From NCBI GenBank assembly GCA_030407315.1, contig JALQPE010002443.1:1-22952 (forward strand): a stretch of 22,952 nt of DNA, given 5' to 3'. Below, in pieces: positions 10,191 through 19,617 of the stretch. Source of the DNA: Asparagopsis taxiformis (Eukaryota > Rhodophyta > Florideophyceae > Bonnemaisoniales > Bonnemaisoniaceae). Position 1 is the stretch's first letter, and each line of letters opens with the position of its first letter. The position numbers and the translations under genes were made by a program. A model generated the notes under the pieces. That model did no database searches. It saw only the letters and a program-made list of their open reading frames with translations, and had not been told where the DNA came from.

Positions 10191-10646
10191 ATCCTACCAA
10201 TGGGTGTACAACAACTGCACTTATTTTATAAGAAAGGAGAAATGGTGAAGCTGGGCAAGGGAAATCAACTGAATGGCTCCTGTCAGCCAAGCCGATGGGC
10301 CCAACCGCAGGCAGTAGCACGTTCACGAGGTTCTGAACTTCATCTAGCACGAAGTGTAACGGCTGGCACTCCTTCGTGTAGCGTACTCATAGTATGCAAT
10401 TGAAGTCCGTCAAGAATGTGTACACAAGCGGAAAGTACCAGACCGCCGTCAAAATAGGAACTGGGTGTCGCTATAGCGACCCCTCAAATGTCTATCCAAG
10501 CTATAGTTTCATAGACGTGTACACACAGGTGCCGCAAACGTTCAGCTGTACAGTTCTGTAGGCTTCGGGGTTTACACTTGCACAGCTGAAACGCCAAACA
10601 AAGCAGCTAAACGGAAAGGGAAAGACGGTTGGAGTGTACGTGCACG
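10191..10646. other. 456-bp segment present only in the left arm
   Basis: Homology between the arms resumes after this segment: 10647-10711 pairs with about 18005-18069, whereas the right arm has a single base where the left arm has 456. The segment has no gene; the 67-residue open frame at 10200-10403 resembles nothing known. It holds a 14-bp perfect palindrome, GTCGCTATAGCGAC, at 10467-10480. It is either an insertion in the left arm or a sequence lost from the right arm. Confidence 0.6.
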
Positions 10647-10711
10647 TATGTAAGCGCAATAGCAGTCGTGCACAGATTAAGATATGTCTATGGTATACAT
10701 AGTTTGTGTAG
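10647..10711. repeat. Inner, diverged continuation of left inverted repeat
   Basis: The first 28 bp (10647-10674) are identical to the reverse complement of 18042-18069. The next 36 bp match at roughly three of four positions, with no indel. The original inverted repeat was therefore longer than the near-identical 1,547 bp. Confidence 0.7.
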
Positions 10712-10798
10712 TAGATTTCGAAGCGCTTACGTAGGAGGTAAATACAGAACGCGCGCTCTAAAGAAGAACAAGAGGAAATTTAATCCAAAAGTTACATG
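10712..10798. other. Spacer between inverted-repeat remnant and transposase-like gene stop
   Basis: The 87 bp between the inner repeat remnant and the stop codon (TAG at 10799-10801 on the minus strand) are the 3' flank of the minus-strand gene. No canonical AATAAA is seen on that strand here. Confidence 0.3.
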
Positions 10799-12925
10799 CT
10801 ACAGACAGGTGGATAGAGATTCTTTGATTCGCTTTGAGTCATCAGTTGAAAGACGATTGTCTCGTCGCAATTTTGTTAAACGCGCCAAGACGGTATTGGA
10901 ACTAATTTCTGCCGTCCACTCCTTGTTGTTGCTCAGAATTGCTCGCCTATATTTCGAAAGGTGTGGATCTTTCTTGTTACCGTAAGCTTCTAGCCACACG
11001 ATTTTCAGTCGATGGATAAGACCATCCCCATTCGCAATAACTCCATCAACGGAAGCAAGCCAGAAAGGGCAGCTCTCATCATCAGTTCGAATTGCAATCA
11101 TATCATCAATAGAGTAGCTATAATCAATGACGGATTCTTCCTCAGTGTCACTGCCTTCAGTCGTAATCATTCCATCCCTCTTACGCGAGCATTTTAACTG
11201 TAAAACTGATTCTGGAGATGAACTCTTGCTCCAGTGCATAGGATCCTTTCTTGGTTTGTAAATCGTATCAACAAGCTTCTCAAGCTCATCCATCTTGACT
11301 TTGCTAGCAATTCGAGACTCCGCAGAGAAGATACCACGGCGTACTTCGAGAAAGTTTTCTGGGGGAGTGGTAAATGTTGGAGGAGCTGAGAAAATATCCG
11401 GTGTGAACTTTAGGAATCCCCCTGACTTATCTGAATGCAAATAGTTCCATTCAAGCTGACAAGCCTCTTTAACAGAGACAGTAGTTCTGGACCTTTCATA
11501 TCGACTTCTTGGTTCTCCAGCCTCCTTAGAAAAGCGGAAGTACCTGAAGTGCGAAAATGGGGGCACGTTAGCGAGGCAGTGAGACTGTTCGAAAAGAGAC
11601 GACAGATTTATGACATGCAACATATGGCTGACATGAGGCTGGGGAGTATATGAACATGACAGCTCATGAATTAAATCCTGCAAGGTAACTGCAGAGTGGG
11701 TCTTGAGCCGTTTGGAGGTACAGGAAAAGCTTTGGTCGATATCCTCGTGGGTATGACCTACAGGTAAAAATGACACTTGTATCTCTGAAAACACTTCCAG
11801 TGCCACGAGGCATTCTATGTAAGAAAAGAAGTACCGATTCTTATTCTCACGCGTACAATTGTCGACCTGAACAAATAAAACATCTGGTAGTCTCCCCTCC
11901 ATCTCTTTCCGGGATAGCCATCTATGTAGTGCTTCAATAACGTGGTTAGCGCCTGTTTTGTGCTCGTCCGTCATAGTTAACAGTGTAAGCTTATTCGGAG
12001 ACGCGTGCTCCAGTATGCCTGTGAGGTGTACACCAATTTTGTGACCCCGTTGTGTTGCCTTTGTTTCATATGGCCAATGCGGAAGTCCATAAGCGCTTTG
12101 GGATGCTCCGTCTATGATGATGCTCGCAAACTTCTTTGGTAATTTTCTTGCCAGTTCTCTGTTCTTGTAATACTGTAACCGTTCCTTTTCAACGAATTGA
12201 TGATGCTTCTTTTGTAGTTCACGGAGCGCGTCAGTCTTTAAGCGATCTATTCCTGCATCTGCTAGTTGTTGCCTTAGTTGTTCACACACGTCACACTTTG
12301 AGAATCGATGTACCCGCCTGCACTTGATATCCTGGCAATATGATTGCCACACGGTGATAAAATACGCGTAAGTAGGAACAGCTAGAATGTTTCCTGTACC
12401 GTCTTGTTCTCTCCATTGCATCTCGAAACGTTCATACACATGCTTCTTCTCAAAATACGGTAGATGTAGTTGGCTGCAGTCCGGCATTTTGTTGGCAGTG
12501 CACTCTGCAAGATATTCGAGAAACGATCTTATGGAATCTCTAGCGGTTTGTTTCGCGCCTAGAATAGGCATACGTATGATCGATTTCGAGCCGGAAGATT
12601 TGGGAGTTTCTTTGACTGCACATTGTAGAAATCTAGACATCCCAAATCCAACCTCCAGGAACCTGGAACATACTTGAAGACCATCAAAGAAATATCTCTG
12701 CTTTGTTATGTTGTTCGTATCAACAATCCTTAGCATGGATATCAATGATAGTTTTCGCTGTGCCTGAGTCATTTCGAAGAACCTTTTCCTTTGTGCTTTG
12801 AAATACACCTGATTCACTCTAGTGAAGCAGCGTTTTCCCTTGCAGCACTTCCATTCGGATATATTGAGGTCCATTGATTCATTCGCATTCCGTAAACGTT
12901 TGATTTTCAGCTCAGAGAGACCCAT
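10799..12925 (-). CDS. Putative RNase H-fold transposase (DUF7869-like), 708 aa
   Basis: An uninterrupted 708-residue frame starts at the first ATG after an in-frame stop (12983-12985). The N-terminus has a CC-x4-C cluster (C27, C28, C33). A C-x3-H-x4-C-x2-C finger (C202, H206, C211, C214) precedes a coiled coil at about 230-262. The core at 266-400 has a strand ending in IIIDGASQ (D272), then strands and a helix, then LFVQVDNCTRENKNRY (D355), then FLPVGHTHEDIDQSF (E394, D395, D397). This is the order expected of an RNase H-like DDE/D nuclease. The pattern recalls DUF7869-type proteins widespread in protist and animal genomes; that match is from memory. An SH3-like C-terminal module (about 605-690, FWLASVDGVI, IVWLEAYG) may bind chromatin or DNA. 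Because it lies inside long TIRs, a transposase role is likely, but no catalysis is proven. Confidence 0.7.
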   Translation of the reverse strand: MGLSELKIKRLRNANESMDLNISEWKCCKGKRCFTRVNQVYFKAQRKRFFEMTQAQRKLSLISMLRIVDTNNITKQRYFFDGLQVCSRFLEVGFGMSRFLQCAVKETPKSSGSKSIIRMPILGAKQTARDSIRSFLEYLAECTANKMPDCSQLHLPYFEKKHVYERFEMQWREQDGTGNILAVPTYAYFITVWQSYCQDIKCRRVHRFSKCDVCEQLRQQLADAGIDRLKTDALRELQKKHHQFVEKERLQYYKNRELARKLPKKFASIIIDGASQSAYGLPHWPYETKATQRGHKIGVHLTGILEHASPNKLTLLTMTDEHKTGANHVIEALHRWLSRKEMEGRLPDVLFVQVDNCTRENKNRYFFSYIECLVALEVFSEIQVSFLPVGHTHEDIDQSFSCTSKRLKTHSAVTLQDLIHELSCSYTPQPHVSHMLHVINLSSLFEQSHCLANVPPFSHFRYFRFSKEAGEPRSRYERSRTTVSVKEACQLEWNYLHSDKSGGFLKFTPDIFSAPPTFTTPPENFLEVRRGIFSAESRIASKVKMDELEKLVDTIYKPRKDPMHWSKSSSPESVLQLKCSRKRDGMITTEGSDTEEESVIDYSYSIDDMIAIRTDDESCPFWLASVDGVIANGDGLIHRLKIVWLEAYGNKKDPHLSKYRRAILSNNKEWTAEISSNTVLARLTKLRRDNRLSTDDSKRIKESLSTCL

Positions 12926-14762
12926 CCTGGTAATAACTAACTCTGGTGGAGAATAAAGCCCTTCTCCCTCTTTTCGCTGTCCTCATTCGGCCTCTTTTCT
13001 TTGGGTATCTTCTTTTATCAGTTCAACTTCAGATGTTTTGATGAACGAATGAGAAGTCTTAAATAGTGGTAGAAGGGAAGATGATAATAGTTTCGTTACA
13101 GAATTTCATTCATGGCAGGACGAGCTTTAAGAAACTAGACCAGTCTAGAACTCGAAACGAAACGCCCTTGAATCCAACGGCTTTTTACCAGTATCCTGAC
13201 ACTGCATTTCAGGCTGAATGCAATACTCTGCGTCGAAGAAGCAGGGGAAGATTTAGGTTCCATGCGGAAGAGAAACGTATAGACAGCCGATGATTTTTTA
13301 AAGAGATGGCCGCACTAGATGTCCGAAATATCTTCACTCAGAAACATATTGTTTCGATATCCTCCGATCCCGCGTAATGTATCAGCGAGTCAGCGTTCAC
13401 ATAATTATTGTATTCCAATTCCAAACGAAACAGCCTGTTTACTAGCTGTTTCTCTTGAAACTGATACATAATATCACCGCATTCAAGTGACACTCGAGCT
13501 TTAGTGACCGTTCATGCCAACAGTGACCTGTCTACCTTCTGACAGTTGACCATCCAAGACCTGTTTACAGGTTGCGGCCTGTAGGTCAGGTCTGTCTGAA
13601 AAGTTATGTTTTTGGTGGGGCACACGCGAGACAACAATGCTTGCAATCGATAACTAGAGGAAGCTTGCGTCATGACTCGCAACAGCTCCACTGTACGAGA
13701 GGCATACTAAACCTCATATGGTCATGTAATGGGAATTACACCGGATATGATAAACTTTTCGTGCTACTACATGCTCTCTGAGGTATAAGAAAGTTGAAAA
13801 GCTGCGGCCTTCCAACTGTCATGACGAAGTATGATAGAAATGTATGACAGAAAAAAATTCATGGATATAAGATCGCTTCAAAATGAGGAATCTGGTGTAA
13901 GTTACTATTGGTCCAACCAATGACGAACTGTTCATAACCCTAAATGGAACTGTGCTGTTCTACTTATTCATGGATACTTGGCCTGTGCTTTAGTTTTCCA
14001 TTCTATTTTGAAGACACGTATGTGTCTCACGTGATATTACGTACAGGAGCATGTGACCCGTCGAAAATGTTCACAGGCCAACATCTCTTAGAGCTCTTTC
14101 CAATCCGAAAGGTATTTTTGTCTCCCAGTATTCGATCACATGATGGACAGAATTTACAAATAGAAAGGCTGTGCAGATACTTTAAATTTCAATTAATTGT
14201 GTGGGGCTATATCAACCATTGAAGTTCTCCTTGAATACTAGGTGTTATTCAACGAAATCAGCTTTCTTAACGGAGCGTGTTGTTCTCTGTTTCTGATATT
14301 CGGTGACATCGCAGTTAACGAAAGCAGCTCTGTAGCTCATAAATTGCACTTTACAAACAGCCAAATTTCACTCTATGATGATTCCAATCAGTTGATACGG
14401 TGCTGACATCCAGAGAAGTATCGGAAGGATTTCAGTTCAATTCCTGAGATAATATTCATACCCTATCTTTCCTTTCAAGCATCTTGGATCTCCTCGAATA
14501 ATTGTTTTCTACAGTTTCCTAGCAAGCTTTTTGCGATTCGAAAGCTCGTGAAAACACAAATAAGTCTTTCACAGATCCAGAAAAGATCAACGAGACACTT
14601 CTACTTGAATTCTTCTCTTTTAGGATCCTGAATCTCTACATTTTATTCAAGAGCAAGAGAAGCACAAGAGTACAAGCATCACCTACACCTACCGAGTTCC
14701 TGGAGAACAACTTCAAGAATCTTTGCTGTTGCAGAGATTGATTGGGATCTAATCTGCAAAGG
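12926..14762. promoter_or_regulatory. 1.8-kb divergent intergenic region
   Basis: It separates the start codons of the two divergently transcribed genes and must hold both promoters. The region is AT-richer than the surrounding Ty3 sequence. Open frames at 13066-13293, 13572-13781 and 13944-14222 are short and unlike any known protein. It has several palindromic words: the inverted repeat at 13427-13452, CCTGTTTACAGG at 13560-13571, and repeated ACCTGT words at about 13525-13600. No convincing TATA box or splice-site pair was identified. Confidence 0.4.
13427..13452. repeat. Inverted repeat between the divergent genes
   Basis: GAAACAGC (13427-13434) and GCTGTTTC (13445-13452) form an 8-bp perfect stem around a 10-base loop, within a region rich in CTGTTT words. 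It could be an operator-like binding site for a self-encoded protein; there is no direct evidence. Confidence 0.35.
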
Positions 14763-17690
14763 ATGAACTCAGCGAAAGAGCATTTCGCTCAATTACTAGA
14801 GGGAGCAACTGCGCAGAGCCTAGATCCAATGTCATGTTTACCGTTCACACGAATTAGGAATATCGTGGACGGATGTGTTGAAGTTCTTTGCAACATTTTT
14901 GAGGAGCTAGGAGGTTTGACAACAGGAGGGTCAATGGCATATGCCATCAGGCTAGAAGGTGTGTACGCCTCATATCCTCTGGAATACTTTAGGGAAAAGA
15001 TGGGGAGTGAAGAGGATGCCATTAAGGAAGTGAGAAAAAGAGAACTGTGGTATGGAATAGTGGACGGTGAGCACCGTTTGACGGCGTTGCAGAAACTTAT
15101 ATGTAAGGATCCAGCAAAATGGGCGGGTTTCTCATGGACTGTTACGATACTCAAAACGTCTGCTTCAATGGCCGCACTTCGCGCTTTTGCCAGAGCATGT
15201 AACCAGAAAAATGTCGACGACTTCGTCGTCATCCCAACACAGTACGACGTGTTGAAAAATCTCAAACAAGACTATACCACATTGAGCGCGAAACTGAACA
15301 GAAAAGCCAAACCAATAGAACTTGCAATTTATTATTCCGGAAGCAAGGAAGCTTGTACCTCAACTATTAAGCAGCTGGCAGGCTGCGTTATAAGGTTACC
15401 TCAGTCTGTTATAGATACAATTGGAAAAATTGTGAATGAAGAGAACAAGGAGTTGGCCATGCGCATTCACTACAAGACTAACTCAAAACACTCAAAAAAT
15501 GCTGCCGTTGACTCAAGGATATACCGCAACTTAATTTCTTCTTCAACGTTGAAGGGGTCTACTCCCTTCATGAATGCAGAAGGTCCAGACGGAGAGGCAG
15601 CTCAGCTGAACTCGCTGTGGCGCATTCGAGAGATTTCTCGGTCATCCGGGTATGGTCCAATGAAGCCGTCCGTACTCACTGAACAGTTCCTCGCTGCGAG
15701 TGCAGCTGTACAAGAAGTGCGCAAATTCGAGAAGCTTATGGAGACGGTATTATGGCCGAAAGAGATGGAGGTTATGCGAAGGAACGCGGAAAGAACACAA
15801 CTATTTGATGAAGAAATAGCCGCTAATTTCGGAAATCTCCTTGAACCGCTACCTGCTTTCTACAAAGCGTTCAAATTGTCATGTCCCGCTGTTGCGCATC
15901 AGAAGCTCCTCAAATTCCGAGGAGATATGGACTGTTCGTCTACAGGACAGAACAAAGATACTGAGACTAGAAAGGGCTCTCCGTTGAACGATGTGTATAG
16001 TGAAGAAAATGAGCCCTCTCCCTCCAACACTGGAAATCATTCAGTACATGGTCATCTACCAACGGAATGTGGAGTAGACGATTCAAAACTTGAAGCATCA
16101 GAAGCAAACTATGGCGCGCTCGGAAGCAGAAAAGTTTTGGCTCATTCTGACAAGCGCTCAAATTGTTCTTCCATTCCAGAAGCTTCAAGTAATGATTGTT
16201 CTAATTTAACGTCAGGAGACAGAGAACATCGAAGCCCACAACTCGTTTCAGCTCTAACAGAAGAAATAGCGGATGTGGAAAGTGTCCTAGAGAATGCAGG
16301 GATGAAGTGTTTTGCAATGGAGTGGCAACACTTCGAGAAACACAGCGGAACATACGAGTCGTTGAAAGGCAGAGTGTCAACAATTCTTACAGACCCTCCA
16401 TATTCACTTCAGAACGTATCTGCCTCCGGAGCTGGATCTACCTATGACGACTTTCTGGACGACAAAGAAATCACTGCTTTCACACAGTTTTCAAGGAGAC
16501 TTCTATGTCCAGAAGGTTCGGTTGTCATGTTCACTAGCTGGCAAACTTTTCCAAGATGGTTCGCGTCCTTCTCTTCTAATGGCTTTCAGGTTTTAAATTA
16601 CCCAATTGTCGTGGCCAAAGATACTAAGACTATACGGCGAAATGGTCGTCTCAAGATGCCTCAATGTGCTGTGGACTTTATTCTTTTGGCATATGCCCCT
16701 GGAAAGGTCAGGGATGGTTCTCGTGCCATAGATTTCGACTGTCCGTATCAGCTAATCAATTGCTCTCATAGCAGGAAGTTCAACATTATAGATGGCGTTC
16801 CTGTCCCTAAAGCTAAGCTTCAGCATATTCATTCAAGGAAAATTGTTCGTGTGGAGGAGAAAAATATAGACCTGTTGCAGGAATTGTTAACTTCATTCTG
16901 TCCTTCCGGTGGCATCGTCTGTGATCCTTATGCAGGAACGTTGACAACAGGTCTAGCATGCCTACAAACTTCCCGTGAGGCTATCTTAATCGAAAAAGAC
17001 CAATTGTGCTTGTCATTGGGAAAGGAAAGGCTTGCAAAAGTTGCTGCTGACCTCATGAAGAAAAAATCAACGTCAAATTTAACCCTTCGAAGTGAAGGAA
17101 GAGTCAGGGAAGCATCTACGGAAAATGTTCATCAATCACCGGATCAGGTTTGTCGGGAGCCGAATACGGTCTTACCTGGTTGTGGAAGGTCTCGAGGTTG
17201 TGCTGAGAAAGTTGAGAAGGAGGTGGAGGGATTGGCTAGTCGAGATACTCCACTTTCATCGGAGGCAGTATTATCTACAGATATCTGTCCCAATGAGCTT
17301 CAAAAACGCAATCTAGAACCAAAAGGACCAAAACTGAATTCAGTACGAAAAAGTAAGAGGCTCAAGAAGAATAGTGCTGAAACCTCAAGTGGAACTGCTT
17401 CGAAGAAAAGGTTAGGCGAAGAGGCTAATTGTCCGATAGAGACTAGTCCAAGAACTCCTACCGATGGGCAAACCACAACCAGAACCAACTGTATTCTCAG
17501 TGACCGCTGCAATGTTCTTGCATTGATGCCTGATGGCCATTTTGCAATGACAAGTCACCGGTGTGATATGTGTGGAAAATATATTCATTCTCCCTGTGAG
17601 TATGGGAAGCGAGTACTTGGTCTAGCTAACCGATGCGAGAAGTGGTCATGTTCTAAGGAGTGCTTCGAGCATTCAATGCAACTAGAGTAG
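14763..17690 (+). CDS. ParB-like / beta-class DNA methyltransferase / zinc-finger fusion, 975 aa
   Basis: The frame is stopped by TGA at 14739-14741 and the first ATG is at 14763. Residues about 30-240 resemble a ParB-like domain, with GIVDGEHRLTAL (D101, H104, R105) as the DGxHR motif. Residues about 390-500 are Ser/Asn/Glu-rich and probably disordered. Residues about 510-765 are a DNA amino-methyltransferase: motif IV ILTDPPYS (D544-Y547, bases 16392-16403), a central region ending in HSRK, then the SAM-binding motif I CDPYAGTLTTG (D721, G725) and an acidic residue in ILIEKD (E744). DPPY before motif I is the beta-class order of N6_N4 methyltransferases such as CcrM. Motif I has Leu where the usual GSGTTG has its second Gly. 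A basic stretch, RKSKRLKK (862-869), looks like a nuclear signal. The C-terminus has a zinc finger (C934, C937, H942, C945, C958, C963, C967). The base, N6-adenine or N4-cytosine, cannot be told from sequence. Confidence 0.85.
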   Translation: MNSAKEHFAQLLEGATAQSLDPMSCLPFTRIRNIVDGCVEVLCNIFEELGGLTTGGSMAYAIRLEGVYASYPLEYFREKMGSEEDAIKEVRKRELWYGIVDGEHRLTALQKLICKDPAKWAGFSWTVTILKTSASMAALRAFARACNQKNVDDFVVIPTQYDVLKNLKQDYTTLSAKLNRKAKPIELAIYYSGSKEACTSTIKQLAGCVIRLPQSVIDTIGKIVNEENKELAMRIHYKTNSKHSKNAAVDSRIYRNLISSSTLKGSTPFMNAEGPDGEAAQLNSLWRIREISRSSGYGPMKPSVLTEQFLAASAAVQEVRKFEKLMETVLWPKEMEVMRRNAERTQLFDEEIAANFGNLLEPLPAFYKAFKLSCPAVAHQKLLKFRGDMDCSSTGQNKDTETRKGSPLNDVYSEENEPSPSNTGNHSVHGHLPTECGVDDSKLEASEANYGALGSRKVLAHSDKRSNCSSIPEASSNDCSNLTSGDREHRSPQLVSALTEEIADVESVLENAGMKCFAMEWQHFEKHSGTYESLKGRVSTILTDPPYSLQNVSASGAGSTYDDFLDDKEITAFTQFSRRLLCPEGSVVMFTSWQTFPRWFASFSSNGFQVLNYPIVVAKDTKTIRRNGRLKMPQCAVDFILLAYAPGKVRDGSRAIDFDCPYQLINCSHSRKFNIIDGVPVPKAKLQHIHSRKIVRVEEKNIDLLQELLTSFCPSGGIVCDPYAGTLTTGLACLQTSREAILIEKDQLCLSLGKERLAKVAADLMKKKSTSNLTLRSEGRVREASTENVHQSPDQVCREPNTVLPGCGRSRGCAEKVEKEVEGLASRDTPLSSEAVLSTDICPNELQKRNLEPKGPKLNSVRKSKRLKKNSAETSSGTASKKRLGEEANCPIETSPRTPTDGQTTTRTNCILSDRCNVLALMPDGHFAMTSHRCDMCGKYIHSPCEYGKRVLGLANRCEKWSCSKECFEHSMQLE

Positions 17691-18070
17691 CTTCTTATTG
17701 GTTTTCATCGCTGGTTATACTACGTCTTTAAAAGAATGAAAGATTTTAAACAACTATGAAATCATAGTGTATACAAGTTGCTAGGCTTTAGAGAGAAACA
17801 ACTTGATGAATGGGAATCAAGATTACAATACAGTACTATGTTCTATGGCTCAGACTGGAAAGATGAAGCTTTTCTATTGGAACAATTTTCTTTTTAACCT
17901 CAGTGAAGTAGTTTAGGTGCGGGGAAACTAAAATCGATCCCGCAGTATTGCTCTTCACCTATCCTTCAAATGATCACGCAGAAATATATCGCTATTGGCA
18001 TGCAATAAACAAACCATGTATCCAATAAACATATCTTGCTTTGTGCACGACTGCTATTGCGCTTACATAA
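17691..18070 (+). other. 3' flank of the methyltransferase gene with AATAAA signals
   Basis: This AT-rich stretch has no gene. Two AATAAA hexamers, at 18004-18009 and 18024-18029, are candidate polyadenylation signals for the upstream + strand gene. Its last about 65 bp (18005-18069) are the diverged inner continuation of the right inverted repeat, so the signals lie inside repeat-derived DNA. Confidence 0.5.
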
Positions 18071-18422
18071 GAATCTTACTTATACATACTGTGCTGGTTC
18101 AATTGAACTTGCACCAAATCAGAACAGTCAAACCAACATTAGGAAATGAAGATGAAGCTATAGTCAAATCTATACATGCATATGGTATACTCCATACAAG
18201 TTGAATATTACTTCTGTTACCACTAGAAATCTTCTACGGCATTTCATTGTTCAGGTATCATCATATAATGCATACCGCAAACGTACCCGTGCAGTTTGAA
18301 TACGGACTTGTAGTGATGTATATCAACCTCCGAACATGGTAGCCATCCTCCAAACTCTATTCTACCAACAGAAAAGCTTCATTCATTGGCGGTCAGTGTA
18401 CAGTGTACCTTGTCACACAACG

Positions 18423-18468
18423 GAGCACCTCGAGGTGCTCGTGCGATGTTATACGATCGTATAACATC
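18423..18468. repeat. Pair of perfect palindromes in right TIR
   Basis: Mirror copy of the left pair: 18 bp at 18423-18440 and 24 bp at 18445-18468, both unchanged. Because each word is palindromic, both arms present identical sites in the same form. Confidence 0.7.
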
Positions 18469-19510
18469 AATGATGTGCACGACTCATTGAACAGTGAACA
18501 GCCCCGTCTTGTGCTCAGCCTATGATAGTAATGTGACAGCTGTACCCGTTTGAAATATCATTTCTTCCCTATCATACGTGTCCTCATAGCGCAACACTAC
18601 TACACACTACATACTGACTGCATTATTCCCCTGTGATACAGGATGTTAAACACTGGTATTTAAAGCGGCAGTCTACCGCTGCTGGCAGACTCCCCATGTA
18701 TCCAGCAGGTTTGCCCGCATCAAATAATCAGTCGGAAATCCTTGTGGCATCTGTCTACATAGCCACTGACTTAAACACTGACAAGTCATCTCACTTTTTG
18801 CTATTCATAGTCACTACAACTGGAAACAATATTTGATGGTTTTTTCCATATATATATGGACGTGAAACTTATCAGTCAGCGGCAGCTTCAAACTTCGATA
18901 GGTCGCATTTCAGCTCACTGCAGTGGAATTTAAGATATGAACCAATATGCTCAGGAACACTCAGCACTGCAGTGTCGAACACTGCCTGGAATGCATTTCT
19001 TTGTGACATAGTGCAACAATAGCAGCTGTCGGCGTGCGTATAGTTTCAGCTAGTGCACAGTATCTTCCAAATCAGAATCGTAAATTTCTCCCCAGCTAAA
19101 ACTACTAATCACCATACATGTAGTACAATGATCTGAAGTCAGCCTGCCTCACCCAAAATCCTCGCAAGGGAACTAGTACAGCCAGCAGCCCACAACCAGC
19201 CAGCTAGCTGATGAATTGGTGCCCGCCAATAGCGACGGCCATTGGGACACGAGCAAATGGTACAAGCACAGCCGCGCAAGCTTGCCTCAAGGTTGCCAAG
19301 TGCAACTGCATGTCATGTGCAATTCTTGAAATTTGATTTAAAATAAACACTGACCAGTGTAACCACACAGGCAGAACACAGCATAACCGACAGGAACTCA
19401 ATGCAGCTGTTTCAATAATAGTTTTTCACCGTAGCAATGCTGTAAACTATTCAAGGAACAACGCTAATTTTACAATAGCAGGAACCACACACACGTGGCA
19501 GCATTTCTTT

Positions 19511-19531
19511 CTACAGTGCTACGCACTGTAG
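19511..19531. repeat. Subterminal hairpin in right TIR
   Basis: Mirror copy of the 9-bp-stem, 3-base-loop hairpin at 8730-8750, also 87 bp from the element end. Confidence 0.5.
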
Positions 19532-19617
19532 TCTAGGCGCCGTTTACGCTACCATTTTCCCATATCCAGCAAATTCTGTTCTAGTTTTTTTATTCTGTTT
19601 TATTACTGAACCGTGTT

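Larger units (their letters stand above)
8644..19617. mobile_element. 11-kb TIR DNA transposon with transposase-like and DNA methyltransferase genes
   Basis: The element is bounded by 1,547-bp inverted repeats that begin with AACACGGTTCAGTAATAAAA on both ends. It interrupts the gag reading of a Ty3 element, whose sequence resumes on the other side, so both ends are fixed within a few bases. It carries two divergent intact genes (10799-12925 minus, 14763-17690 plus) and is visibly lower in GC than its host sequence. The possible target duplication is imperfect: CATC lies directly left (8640-8643) and again 3 bases past the right end (19621-19624). Read as a 7-bp duplication, the flanks agree at 5 of 7 positions. 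I cannot place it in a named superfamily. The long TIRs and RNase H-like protein fit a cut-and-paste DNA transposon. Confidence 0.85.
18071..19617 (-). repeat. Right terminal inverted repeat, 1,547 bp
   Basis: It is the exact mirror of 8644-10190 (paired positions sum to 28261), with only two or three differences in the outer 1,520 bp. It ends in CCGTGTT at 19611-19617, after which Ty3 gag sequence begins. Confidence 0.95.

Noticed and set aside
10629..10985. A 118-residue + strand open frame
   Set aside because: It overlaps the 3' end of the 708-residue gene on the other strand and the inner repeat remnant, and shows no domain.
13944..14222. A 92-residue open frame between the two transposon genes
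   Set aside because: It resembles no family and has no supporting signal. I treat the region as regulatory or untranslated.
14742..14762. A longer start for the methyltransferase at TTG 14742
   Set aside because: TTG is not an expected eukaryotic start. An in-frame TGA lies just upstream, and the ATG at 14763 is the first possible.
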